Assembly: GCA_943914745.1 (NCBI GenBank)
Contig: CALUDF010000035.1
Location: forward strand, 1-14,574
DNA: 14,574 nucleotides
Reading direction: 5' to 3'
Source: an uncultured Bacteriovorax sp.
GTDB lineage: Bacteria; Bdellovibrionota; Bacteriovoracia; Bacteriovoracales; Bacteriovoracaceae
Part shown: one piece after another, positions 1 through 6,583 of the stretch
How the letters are laid out: the number at the start of each line of letters is the position of its first letter
Position numbering within the stretch: position 1 is the first letter of the stretch
Notes under the pieces: model-generated
What the model was told of the DNA's origin: nothing
The model's database searches: none
What the model saw: only the letters and a program-made list of their open reading frames with translations
Translations under genes and position numbers: made by a program

Positions 1-714
1 CGCCAGGATAATTTCTTTATTATCTTCCATTTTCTTTAAGTAAAATGGGCCAGTTCCAATGGGGTGATGGCTTAAATCATTTTTTTCGTATTCAAGAACT
101 TCTAGAGGCACAGGAGAGACGAAGCTCATGGCCAGGCGATAAATAAATTGAGGAGATGGCTGTGATAATTCTATGACAAGAGTGTGATCATCTTTGGCCT
201 TGATCCCAGAAATAGGAGTTACTTTAAATTTTTCAAAGTCGCTTCCAACTGTTTTCTTAAATTCATTTACACCAACCACGATTCCATCAACAACCCACCA
301 TCCAGTGGATTTTAGAGGATCGTAAGACAGGCGCTTAAACTGGGTTATGAAATCCTCTGCTTTCACAAAACGAGGCAGTCCCTTAAAGGCAGGATGCTCG
401 TGATAGCGAATATTCTTTTTAAGTTTAATAATGTAGCGCTGCCCTTTATTTTCTACCTGAGGCATGCTCTCGGCAAGGAGTGGCTTTAATTCATAAGGGC
501 GGTTGAGGTAGTGGTAATCGTAGAGTTGTTCATAGATGTTATAGATCACCATTCCAGAGACGTTGTCAAAAGAGTTGACCGGATCAAGTGTTGAGATCTC
601 ACTGGTGAGGACGATGTTTAAAACCTTGTCGTCTTTTACGTTAGCTTTTTTATTGCAGCCAACGAGCATAAAAGAGACGAGAACAATTATTCCTGTGACC
701 AGTGATTTCTTCAT
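1..714 (-). CDS. ABC transporter substrate-binding lipoprotein (SBP_bac_5 / OppA-DppA type), partial
   Basis: Only the first 238 codons are in the window; the gene continues past position 1. I translated it from the reverse strand. It begins MKKSLVTGIIVLVSFMLVGC, a lipoprotein signal peptide with lipobox L17-V-G-C20, so the mature protein should be lipid-anchored at Cys20 in the cell envelope. The mature N-terminus (LNIVLTSEISTLDPVNS, then a YNIYEQLYDY segment) and a later P-I-G-T-G-P-F-Y-L motif near residue 220 are typical of family 5 extracellular solute-binding proteins, which deliver oligopeptides, dipeptides or nickel to ABC importers. The substrate cannot be told from this fragment. 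The ATG lies 9 bases after the alaS stop, and its Shine-Dalgarno (TAAGGA) overlaps that stop codon, so translation is probably coupled to alaS. No permease or ATPase gene is visible in the window. Confidence 0.9.
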   Translation of the reverse strand, partial: MKKSLVTGIIVLVSFMLVGCNKKANVKDDKVLNIVLTSEISTLDPVNSFDNVSGMVIYNIYEQLYDYHYLNRPYELKPLLAESMPQVENKGQRYIIKLKKNIRYHEHPAFKGLPRFVKAEDFITQFKRLSYDPLKSTGWWVVDGIVVGVNEFKKTVGSDFEKFKVTPISGIKAKDDHTLVIELSQPSPQFIYRLAMSFVSPVPLEVLEYEKNDLSHHPIGTGPFYLKKMEDNKEIILA

Positions 715-723
715 TGATAATCC

Positions 724-3348
724 TTATCCAAGTTTAGCTTTAAGAACCGTCTTTGCGTGCGGAGCGATTTTAGAAACAAGACTTGCTTCCCCAGATCCTT
801 GGGCCATGTCCGGCTTTCCACCGCCGCGGCCGTTAACCACAGAGAGGATCTCTTTTAATGCATCTCCAGCATTAAGTTTTGAAACTCCTTTAGCTGCGCG
901 CACCAGCACTGTCGCCTTATCGCCGTTAGCATTAAAGAGGACGACGGCTCCATTTTGGTATTTGCTCACGAAAATGTCAGAGAGCTTTCTTAGGTCGCTG
1001 TCAGCTCCCGCTTCAACGATCGCCACATCAACGCCGCCGATATTTTCAACGTTGTTGAAGAGGTCTTTTGATTCGCTCGCCTGGATTTTATCTTTAAGCG
1101 CTTCGATTTCTTTTTGCTTGTCTTTTAAGTCTTTAAATAAGTTTTCAAGTTTTGCCAGGGCACGCTCTTCTTTATCGTTAAACATTCCTTCGAATTTTTT
1201 CAGCAGGCTTGACCTGTGGCTTAAGTAATTAATCGCCGTCTCAGATGTTGTCGCCTCAATACGGCGGACACCTGTGGCGAGAGATGATTCAGTTAAAATC
1301 GTGATGAGACCGATATCACCAGTGTTTCTGACGTGTGTACCACCACAAAGCTCCGTGGAGAAATCACCCATTGTCAGGACGCGCACGACATTTCCGTATT
1401 TCTCACCGAAAAGGGCCATGGCACCTTTTTTCTGAGCTTCATCCATTGTCATGCTAGAAGCATCTACACCGTGAGCTTTTTGAATTTCCTGGTTCACCAA
1501 ATCTTCTACCTTCTGAATTTCTTCTTTTGTCATGGCCTGAAGGTGAGTGAAGTCAAAACGCAGTTTCTCTGGGGTGACGACAGAGCCTGCTTGCTTTACG
1601 TGTGGCCCTAAAACTTTAATTAAGGCCGATTGAAGCAAGTGAGTGGCAGAGTGGTTTCTCATTGTTAATGCTCTCGTGTGAGCATCAACTGAAAGTGTGT
1701 ATGACTTTCCGACTTCAAGAGCATCGGCATCTTTTGAGATATGAACGTGAAGCCCGTCGACTGGCTTTTGAGTGTCATCAATGTGGGCCAGGGTGTTTTT
1801 TCCCGACTTCACCACGCCGATGTCTCCAACTTGTCCTCCGGACTCGCCGTAGAAGCTCGTTGTATCAAAGACCAGGCCTTTGGCTTCACCCATGTCGATA
1901 ACATCAAGAAGTTTTGCTTCAACTTCGAGTTTGTCGTAGCCTACGAATTTTGTCGCCCCAACTTTTTCTTTAGAGGCATGGAAGATTTTATCTGAGTTAT
2001 CAAGACCACCCTTCCAAGATTTCTTAGAAAGCTCTTTTTGCTCTTTCATCGCCTTTTCAAAGCCTTCTTGGTCGAGACTGATTCCTTGGTCTGTTAAGTA
2101 CATTTCCGTTAAGTCGACTGGGAATCCATAGGTGTCGTAAAGTTTAAAAGCAGCCTTTCCAGAAAAAACTTTGTTTGTGACTTCTTTAGTAAGAGCATCA
2201 CTTAAGTATTTAAGACCGTTTTCCAGAGTCTCTCTGAATTTTCTCTCTTCAAGCTCCAGAAGTTTTACTGCCAGCTCTGCATTCGATGCGTTTTGGGGAT
2301 ATTCAGTTCCCAGTGCTTCAAAGACCGCTGGTACAAGCTTGTAAAAAGAAACTTCTTTGACTCCAAGTTCATTTAGGTATTTTACCGCGCGACGGATGAT
2401 TCTTCTTAAAACATATCCACGTCCTTCGTTTGAAGGAATCGCTCCATCGGTAATCAGCATGGTTGCTGAACGGATATGATCGGCCACAACTCGGAAAGCT
2501 GCTTTGGTTTTTTCGTCTTTTCCTCTTGGGTCGTACTTTTTGCCAGAGATTTCTTCGATCTTTTTCATGATCGGGTTAAAGATGTCAGTGTTGTAGTTGT
2601 TGTACACACCTTGAAGGGCAGCAGCTACGCGCTCAAGACCAGCACCGGTATCAATGGATGGTTTTGGAAGTGAGAATTTTCCTTCCGGAGTTTTTTCAAA
2701 TTGCATGAAGACGAGGTTCCAGATTTCTACATATCTCTTTTCATCTTCAAGCAGATCGTTTGGATCTTTTCTGACTAAATCGTGGTCAGTGTATTCTTCT
2801 CCATGGTCAAAGAAGATTTCCGAGCAAGGACCGCATGGTCCGAATTCACCCATCTCCCAGAAATTATCTTTGTCACCTTTATTGAAAATGCGCTCGTCTG
2901 TAAGACCTGCCACTTTTTTCCAAAGTCCCCTGGCTTCATCGTCAGAGTAGTGAACAGTTACATAGAGTTTTTCTTTTGGGATTTTTAACTCTTCAGTCAA
3001 AAACTCCCAGGCAAACTTAATGGCGTCTTCTTTGAAGTAATCACCGAAAGAGAAGTTACCAAGCATTTCAAAGAATGTATGGTGACGGGCCGTGTGTCCT
3101 ACGTTTTCAAGGTCGTTGTGCTTTCCACCGGCGCGGACGCATTTTTGAATGCTCACGGCACGTTTATTTGAAGCGACCGCTTTTCCAGTGAAGTAATCCT
3201 TAAACTGGTTCATTCCGGCGTTACAGAATAAGAGAGTTTTATCGTTATGAGGAATCAGTGAGCTTGAAGCCACTTTTTCGTGTTGTTTTTTAGTGAAATA
3301 CTGAGCAAATTTTTCTCTGATTTGCTGGCCGGTTAGTTTTTCTGACAT
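724..3348 (-). CDS. alaS: Alanine--tRNA ligase
   Basis: This enzyme charges tRNA-Ala with alanine in the cytoplasm and clears mischarged Ser/Gly-tRNA. The 874 residues match the usual length (E. coli about 876). The class II catalytic core is near the N-terminus, with CNAGMNQFKDYF at residues 42-53 and KCVRAGGKHNDLENVGHT at 69-86, followed by RGYVLRRIIRRAVKY. The editing domain has both zinc/active-site elements, H566-S-A-T-H570 and C668-G-G-T-H672, at nearly the E. coli positions. The C-Ala domain ends with a G-rich NGRGGGKPDMAQGSG motif. I chose the ATG at 3348 (MSEKLTGQQIREKF) because it has AGGGAAAAG just upstream and the protein then starts where the family starts. The in-frame extension to 3417 would run through the -10 and -35 elements of its likely promoter. 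It lies upstream of the solute-binding lipoprotein gene, probably in one transcript. No truncation or frameshift is visible. Confidence 0.98.
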   Translation of the reverse strand: MSEKLTGQQIREKFAQYFTKKQHEKVASSSLIPHNDKTLLFCNAGMNQFKDYFTGKAVASNKRAVSIQKCVRAGGKHNDLENVGHTARHHTFFEMLGNFSFGDYFKEDAIKFAWEFLTEELKIPKEKLYVTVHYSDDEARGLWKKVAGLTDERIFNKGDKDNFWEMGEFGPCGPCSEIFFDHGEEYTDHDLVRKDPNDLLEDEKRYVEIWNLVFMQFEKTPEGKFSLPKPSIDTGAGLERVAAALQGVYNNYNTDIFNPIMKKIEEISGKKYDPRGKDEKTKAAFRVVADHIRSATMLITDGAIPSNEGRGYVLRRIIRRAVKYLNELGVKEVSFYKLVPAVFEALGTEYPQNASNAELAVKLLELEERKFRETLENGLKYLSDALTKEVTNKVFSGKAAFKLYDTYGFPVDLTEMYLTDQGISLDQEGFEKAMKEQKELSKKSWKGGLDNSDKIFHASKEKVGATKFVGYDKLEVEAKLLDVIDMGEAKGLVFDTTSFYGESGGQVGDIGVVKSGKNTLAHIDDTQKPVDGLHVHISKDADALEVGKSYTLSVDAHTRALTMRNHSATHLLQSALIKVLGPHVKQAGSVVTPEKLRFDFTHLQAMTKEEIQKVEDLVNQEIQKAHGVDASSMTMDEAQKKGAMALFGEKYGNVVRVLTMGDFSTELCGGTHVRNTGDIGLITILTESSLATGVRRIEATTSETAINYLSHRSSLLKKFEGMFNDKEERALAKLENLFKDLKDKQKEIEALKDKIQASESKDLFNNVENIGGVDVAIVEAGADSDLRKLSDIFVSKYQNGAVVLFNANGDKATVLVRAAKGVSKLNAGDALKEILSVVNGRGGGKPDMAQGSGEASLVSKIAPHAKTVLKAKLG

Positions 3349-3388
3349 ATTCTTTTCCCTATGGAGTTTTCCTCTTTTTAAGCCTCTC

Positions 3389-3417
3389 ATTGTACTTGTG
3401 GGAGGGAGTTTCTTCAA
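3389..3417 (-). promoter_or_regulatory. Probable sigma70-type promoter of alaS
   Basis: On the minus strand TTGAAG (3417-3412) and TACAAT (3394-3389) are separated by exactly 17 bases; they match the -35 and -10 consensus at 4/6 and 5/6 positions. The predicted start near 3382 gives a leader of about 34 nt before the alaS ATG. This assumes a sigma70-like consensus in this organism. Confidence 0.6.
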
Positions 3418-3424
3418 GTAGTTG

Positions 3425-3454
3425 TTGCGAGTGCTTAGGTCTCTCGAGTAGACT
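3425..3454 (+). promoter_or_regulatory. Possible promoter of the small lipoprotein gene
   Basis: TTGCGA (3425-3430) and TAGACT (3449-3454) are separated by 18 bases, each matching consensus at 4/6. It sits back to back with the alaS promoter. A Shine-Dalgarno AAGGA follows at about 3479-3483, 9 bases before the ATG at 3493. The match is weak. Confidence 0.3.
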
Positions 3455-3492
3455 TAGACAAAGTTCAATTTTTAACTGAAGGATGTCCTATT

Positions 3493-4119
3493 ATGAGATC
3501 ATTATTTGTCTTAATACTCTCAATGCTTTTAGTAACTTCTTGCGCAACGACGATGCCGGGAAGAGATATTGATGTTAAGTCCGAGCAAATCAAAATTGCG
3601 CTCTCTGAAAACTCAAATTTTTCTAGCAAAAATATTAAAATGTTTCAGGTTTCCGTTAAAAACACCTCAGATGATTGGATTTCAATCGACTCTGCTTTTC
3701 TGAGCAGTGCGCCGACAACAACTATTTTAATTGGTGAGAAGATTAGCTCTTGGGTTGAGGCCTGCTCATTGGAAAAGAGAGTTTCAGACTATAACATGGC
3801 AGTCCTTTTTGGCTCTCTGGCCGTCGCTGGAGCTGCGACTGCAGGGTTTTCTGATAATAAAGGGACGGCCACAACTGGAGCAGTTATCGCTTTAGGTGCT
3901 GTTGGTGCAGCAGCAATAAAAGATTATATGAACTCTAAAAATAAGACTGAATTCCAGGCAGCCTTTCCGGAAGGGCATATTATACGCCCTTTTATGATTC
4001 CACCGAAGAAAGTTATTCAGCGCTGGATTCTCGTTGAAAACTTAAATAACGAGTCTCCTGTTCTTACTTTAACAAGTAAAACAAAGGGCATTGAAGAAGT
4101 GTCTTTTTTACTGAAGTAA
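3493..4119 (+). CDS. Hypothetical lipoprotein with glycine/alanine-rich hydrophobic segments
   Basis: I do not recognise this 208-residue protein. It starts with a short signal peptide and a lipobox V14-T-S-C17; Ala follows the Cys rather than Asp, so outer-membrane sorting is plausible by the Lol +2 rule known from E. coli. Residues about 33-80 look like a small beta-rich domain with an FQVSVKNTSDDWI stretch of the sort seen in Ig-like folds. Residues about 103-118 and 125-142 are two Gly/Ala-rich hydrophobic stretches that could pair in a membrane. The C-terminal part (about 165-208) is beta-strand-like. The ATG at 3493 has an AAGGA ribosome site. The gene is alone on the plus strand, diverges from alaS and ends only 3 bases from the convergent recX stop. 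No function is assigned. Confidence 0.85.
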   Translation: MRSLFVLILSMLLVTSCATTMPGRDIDVKSEQIKIALSENSNFSSKNIKMFQVSVKNTSDDWISIDSAFLSSAPTTTILIGEKISSWVEACSLEKRVSDYNMAVLFGSLAVAGAATAGFSDNKGTATTGAVIALGAVGAAAIKDYMNSKNKTEFQAAFPEGHIIRPFMIPPKKVIQRWILVENLNNESPVLTLTSKTKGIEEVSFLLK

Positions 4120-4122
4120 TAG

Positions 4123-4611
4123 TTAGTGAAATTCGGCTTCGATGATATCGGAGCCGTTAAAATGACTTTTTAGAATCTTAAAGACTCTTCCTGGATTGTG
4201 GCCTTTACTAAGAGCAAAGCGGACAGCCTTTTGCTTTTCTTTATAAGCCTCTTCCTTATCTTCTGGAATCACCTTAAGTTTTTTCCCCAGAAGGCGCCTG
4301 ATTTGATCTTCTTCTGTTTCACGGTGCTCTTGGAAAATGTCTTGAATCTGATCTTCTGAGACGGTCAGCTTCTCTTGTTGAAGCTTTTGCTTAATATAAC
4401 TGACAGAGTATCCTTTGCTCATAAAAGCTTTAATGCGGGCTTCTGAGTAGGCTTCTTCGCGAAGATAGCCACGGCTTTTAATTTCATTAAGCGCATCTTC
4501 TATTTCGTTTGCAGGAAACTTTTTTTCACGGAGTTTTTCGCGAAGCTTATGCTCAGAGTAATCTCTCGCTGAAATAAGTTTTACGAGGTAGCTGTACGCT
4601 TGCTTTGACAT
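4123..4611 (-). CDS. recX: Regulatory protein RecX
   Basis: RecX binds the RecA-DNA filament and modulates, usually inhibits, its extension and its recombinase/coprotease activity. The 162 residues are almost entirely helical, as in the family's three-helix repeats. Repeat one has YSEHKLREKLREKKF at residues 18-32. The family hallmark in repeat two runs from RGYLREEAYSEARIKAF (about 47-63) to SKGYSVSYIKQKLQQE (about 65-80). A third repeat covers about 118-150. The usual Gly-Tyr-(Leu)-Asp-Asp is GYLRE here. The gene lies 77 bases downstream of recA on the same strand, the classic recA-recX order, with a strong hairpin between them. The ATG at 4611 has only a weak ribosome site, consistent with low output. 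The 3' end is convergent with, and 3 bases from, the small lipoprotein gene. Confidence 0.93.
   Translation of the reverse strand: MSKQAYSYLVKLISARDYSEHKLREKLREKKFPANEIEDALNEIKSRGYLREEAYSEARIKAFMSKGYSVSYIKQKLQQEKLTVSEDQIQDIFQEHRETEEDQIRRLLGKKLKVIPEDKEEAYKEKQKAVRFALSKGHNPGRVFKILKSHFNGSDIIEAEFH
4134..4156. repeat. 10-bp inverted repeat at the recX 3' end (possible transcript-end hairpin)
   Basis: CGGCTTCGAT (4134-4143) and ATCGGAGCCG (4147-4156) pair over 10 positions with one G-T wobble and a 3-base loop. It lies inside the last codons of recX and 15 bases after the stop of the convergent lipoprotein gene. Neither strand has a clean U tract straight after the stem, so a canonical intrinsic terminator is not proven. 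Confidence 0.5.
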
Positions 4612-4622
4612 TGGTTTGGTCT

Positions 4623-4675
4623 AAAAACCTTGAAAGTCCCACGGCCTTAAATTCTTAAGGAGAGTGGGACTTCAA
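4623..4675 (-). terminator. recA-recX intergenic hairpin with U tract (terminator/attenuator)
   Basis: On the minus strand TTGAAGTCCCAC (4675-4664) pairs with GTGGGACTTTCAA (4642-4630), with one bulged base. Inside, CCTTAA (4660-4655) pairs with TTAAGG (4650-4645) around a 4-base loop. Five U residues follow two bases after the stem (4627-4623). This fits an intrinsic terminator directly after recA that must be read through to express recX, as known for E. coli recA-recX. Confidence 0.75.
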
Positions 4676-4688
4676 AGTCAGTATTTAA

Positions 4689-5804
4689 TTATTGAATGTT
4701 CTTTTTAGATTTCTTCGGAGCTTTTTCAGTTTCTTCTTCCAGGATCTCACCTGTTGTCGTGTCAACTTGTGGAGCCGGGAAACCTTCAGCTAGACCAAAT
4801 TTTACTAGGATCTTTTGTTTGATTTCTTCTAGCATTTCTGGGTTTTGCTCTAGGAAGGTCTTAGAGTTTTCTCTTCCTTGACCGATCTTAGAGTTGTTGT
4901 ATGAGAACCATGCACCAGCTTTTTCAACGATGCCGTTGTTTGAAGCCAGGTCAAGGATGTCTCCAACTTTTGAGATCCCTTGTCCGTACATGATATCAAA
5001 TTCAGCTTCCTTGAAAGGAGGGGCTACTTTGTTTTTAACGATTTTAACTTTTGTTCTGTTACCGATGTGAGATTCACCATCTTTAATCGCTGCTGTTCTT
5101 CTGATGTCCAGACGAACTGAAGCATAGAACTTAAGAGCGTTACCACCAGTTGTTGTTTCAGGGTTACCGAACATAACACCAATTTTCATACGAAGTTGGT
5201 TGATGAAGATAACTGTACAGTTTGAACGAGAGATTGATCCAGTAAGTTTTCTTAGGGCCTGAGACATAAGTCTTGCTTGAAGACCCATGTGTGAATCACC
5301 CATTTCACCTTCAAGTTCTGCTTTTGGAGTAAGAGCAGCTACCGAGTCAACGATAAGAAGGTTGACGGCACCAGAGCGCACGAGCATGTCGGCGATTTCT
5401 AGAGCTTGTTCTCCAGAGTCTGGTTGAGAGATAAGAGTGTTCGGAATATCTACACCAAGTTTTGCTGCGTATGTTGTATCAAGAGCGTGCTCAGCATCGA
5501 CGAAAGCCACTGTTCCACCTTGCTTTTGGCATTCAGCCGCAATGTGAAGAGTAAGAGTTGTTTTACCCGAAGACTCTGGCCCGTAGATTTCAATGATTCT
5601 TCCTTGAGGAATACCACCAACACCAAGAGCAAGGTCTAGACTTAAACATCCTGTTGGGATGACTGCTAATTTTTCAGTCGCAGTTTTGTTATCTAGTTTC
5701 ATGATCGCGCCTTTTCCGAATTGTTTTTCAATTGCAGATAGAGCTAGATCAAGTGCTTTTAATTTTTCTGGTGATGGAGCAGCAGATGTTTTCTGTAGTG
5801 ACAT
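4689..5804 (-). CDS. recA: Recombinase RecA
   Basis: RecA forms ATP-dependent filaments on single-stranded DNA, drives strand exchange and triggers LexA-type self-cleavage. The 371 residues contain Walker A G75-P-E-S-S-G-K-T82, the catalytic glutamate E105 in FVDAEHALD, Walker B around LLIVDSVAAL (149-158), and the L2/DNA-binding segment starting INQLRMKIGVMFGNPETTTGG (201-221). The N-terminal polymerisation helix holds LDLALSAIEKQFGKGAIMKL. The start is secured by a near-perfect Shine-Dalgarno GGAGGA (5813-5808), 3 bases from the ATG. The C-terminal tail is unusual: after the acidic EILEEETE stretch it ends in a basic segment, APKKSKKNIQ, whereas many RecA tails stay acidic to the end. It is followed by the hairpin and recX. 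The 230-base upstream region holds several candidate control elements. Confidence 0.99.
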   Translation of the reverse strand: MSLQKTSAAPSPEKLKALDLALSAIEKQFGKGAIMKLDNKTATEKLAVIPTGCLSLDLALGVGGIPQGRIIEIYGPESSGKTTLTLHIAAECQKQGGTVAFVDAEHALDTTYAAKLGVDIPNTLISQPDSGEQALEIADMLVRSGAVNLLIVDSVAALTPKAELEGEMGDSHMGLQARLMSQALRKLTGSISRSNCTVIFINQLRMKIGVMFGNPETTTGGNALKFYASVRLDIRRTAAIKDGESHIGNRTKVKIVKNKVAPPFKEAEFDIMYGQGISKVGDILDLASNNGIVEKAGAWFSYNNSKIGQGRENSKTFLEQNPEMLEEIKQKILVKFGLAEGFPAPQVDTTTGEILEEETEKAPKKSKKNIQ

Positions 5805-5857
5805 TATTCCTCCGAAGGATCTCTATATGTGTGTGGCTAAACGCTAACACTCTTGTG

Positions 5858-5870
5858 GTTATTCGATAAC
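5858..5870. promoter_or_regulatory. Perfect palindrome GTTAT-N3-ATAAC in the recA leader (SOS-box-like)
   Basis: GTTATTCGATAAC is a perfect 5+3+5 inverted repeat, 53 bases upstream of the recA ATG. Its geometry, TTAT-N3-ATAA, equals the LexA operator TTAC-N3-GTAA reported for Bdellovibrio bacteriovorus, with one symmetric change per arm. No exact TTACN3GTAA was found between 5805 and 6034. LexA binding is inference. Confidence 0.4.
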
Positions 5871-5894
5871 TTAAAACTTATGCAAATTGATCAA

Positions 5895-5903
5895 CTTATA
5901 ACA
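5895..5903 (-). promoter_or_regulatory. Extended -10 element, candidate proximal recA promoter
   Basis: On the minus strand this reads TGTTATAAG: an extended TGn followed by TATAAG, a 5/6 match to the -10 consensus. No good -35 lies 16-18 bases upstream, which an extended -10 promoter can tolerate. Transcription would start near 5888, placing the palindrome at 5858-5870 just downstream of it. Confidence 0.4.
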
Positions 5904-5949
5904 GAATCAAGTGTTTGTAATTATTAGACTAATGGGGTCAAAACATCAC

Positions 5950-5974
5950 AAATTGATGGCTAAAGAATCAATTT
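5950..5974. repeat. 8-bp inverted repeat between pgpA and recA
   Basis: AAATTGAT (5950-5957) and ATCAATTT (5967-5974) are perfect inverted arms around 9 bases. Read on the plus strand a run of T follows, but no plus-strand gene precedes it. Read on the minus strand, downstream of pgpA, no U tract follows. It could be a weak pgpA 3' structure or an operator. The arm CAAATTGAT recurs directly at 5883-5891, 66 bp away. Confidence 0.35.
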
Positions 5975-5978
5975 TTTT

Positions 5979-5984
5979 CTTATA
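5979..5984 (-). promoter_or_regulatory. -10-like TATAAG, candidate distal recA promoter
   Basis: The minus strand reads TATAAG, 10 bases downstream of the last 7-mer of the repeat array at 5995-6034. There is no recognisable -35 at the usual distance; the array occupies that position, as in activator-dependent class II promoters. Confidence 0.35.
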
Positions 5985-5994
5985 TTCAGTTTGT

Positions 5995-6034
5995 GCGTAA
6001 AGTTTGCGCAAGTCAAGCGTAAAATTAGCGTAAG
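5995..6034 (-). repeat. Four direct repeats, 7 bp each with 4-bp spacers (11-bp period), likely regulator-binding array
   Basis: On the minus strand the 7-mers are CTTACGC, TTTACGC, CTTGCGC and TTTACGC (consensus YTTRCGC), separated by TAAT, TTGA and AAAC. On the plus strand GCGYAA starts at 5995, 6006, 6017 and 6028, exactly 11 bp apart. The array ends directly at the pgpA stop codon (6035-6037). Direct repeats of 7+4 bp are the known site architecture of PhoB/OmpR-family response regulators; which regulator binds here is unknown. Confidence 0.65.
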
Positions 6035-6538
6035 TTAGATAAAATTTAAATAATGCCCCAAAAGGTAATTGATCACCAAGTAGACCACTCCGGCATAGAG
6101 GCCGCTGACGATGTCATCGAGAATAGTTCCAGCTCCATGATGCACTTCTTTGTCAAAGTACGTCGCAGGCCAGATCTTTTTTATATCGAATGCGCGAAAG
6201 AGAATAAAGAGAATGATGAGGTGAGTGAGATTATGTTTTTGAATGAATAACCATGCAGTGGTCATTCCTAAAACTTCGTCGATCACGATGAACTGAGGGT
6301 CATGAAGATTGAATTTTTTCTGCACGCTCTCTGTGACAAATGAAGAAATCAGGGTCACGATAACAATGAATGGAATGAAGAAAAAAAACGGAGGATTGAA
6401 TCTTCCGATAAAATAGAGAAATGGAAGCGTAGCAAGAGTCCCCCATGTTCCAGGCGCTTTAGGCAAAAAGCCCACGCCAAAGAAAGAGAGGAAAAGAATA
6501 TCTGGTCTTGTTCGTTCTGGTCGATTAGCATCATTCAT
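6035..6538 (-). CDS. pgpA: Phosphatidylglycerophosphatase A
   Basis: PgpA is an integral inner-membrane enzyme that dephosphorylates phosphatidylglycerophosphate to phosphatidylglycerol. The 167 residues show the family signatures in order: GVGFLPKAPGTWGT (21-34), D80-P with VIDEVLGM (85-92), FRAFDIKK (114-121), and a G-A-G-T-I-L-D-D-I motif at 136-143 (the LDD of the family). Hydrophobic helices lie at about 36-66, 105-117 and 145-163. The length is normal for PgpA. The ATG at 6538 has no visible Shine-Dalgarno; a TATTAT element lies only 3 bases upstream of it, and no other Met exists until residue 92, so the start is fixed mainly by length and motifs. It diverges from the RelA/SpoT-like gene across 45 bases and is followed on the same strand by recA, as in many proteobacteria. 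Confidence 0.95.
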   Translation of the reverse strand: MNDANRPERTRPDILFLSFFGVGFLPKAPGTWGTLATLPFLYFIGRFNPPFFFFIPFIVIVTLISSFVTESVQKKFNLHDPQFIVIDEVLGMTTAWLFIQKHNLTHLIILFILFRAFDIKKIWPATYFDKEVHHGAGTILDDIVSGLYAGVVYLVINYLLGHYLNFI

Positions 6539-6540
6539 TA

Positions 6541-6547
6541 CATAATA
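6541..6547. promoter_or_regulatory. Overlapping -10-like elements between pgpA and the 413-residue gene
   Basis: The sequence CATAATA gives CATAAT on the plus strand (6541-6546) and TATTAT on the minus strand (6547-6542), each 5/6 to the -10 consensus. The plus-strand element would give a leader of about 30 nt for the gene at 6584. The minus-strand one would start transcription at or just inside the pgpA ATG, so its relevance is doubtful. No clear -35 was found for either. Confidence 0.25.
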
Positions 6548-6583
6548 GTCTAGCTCGATTATTGGATCTTAAAAAGGCTTTAA

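Noticed and set aside
563..1228. A 221-codon open frame on the plus strand
   Set aside because: It lies antisense across the 3' end of alaS and the 5' end of the solute-binding gene, both of which have clear homology signatures; the plus-strand product has no recognisable domain.
3349..3417. A 23-residue N-terminal extension of AlaRS
   Set aside because: It would contain the -35/-10 elements TTGAAG-17-TACAAT and lacks family similarity; the ATG at 3348 has a good ribosome site.
5887..5894. Palindrome TTGATCAA, and ATTAG-A-CTAAT at 5923-5933
   Set aside because: Both are short and AT-rich; such palindromes are expected by chance in this leader and neither lines up with a promoter element.
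5995..6034. CRISPR-like or iteron-type origin reading of the 11-bp repeats
   Set aside because: Units are far too short for CRISPR, and there is no replication initiator gene, AT-rich unwinding region or DnaA boxes nearby; placement next to a -10 favours a regulator site.
5805..6034. Exact Bdellovibrio-type LexA box TTACN3GTAA upstream of recA
   Set aside because: I searched by eye on both strands and found none; only the TTATN3ATAA variant is present.
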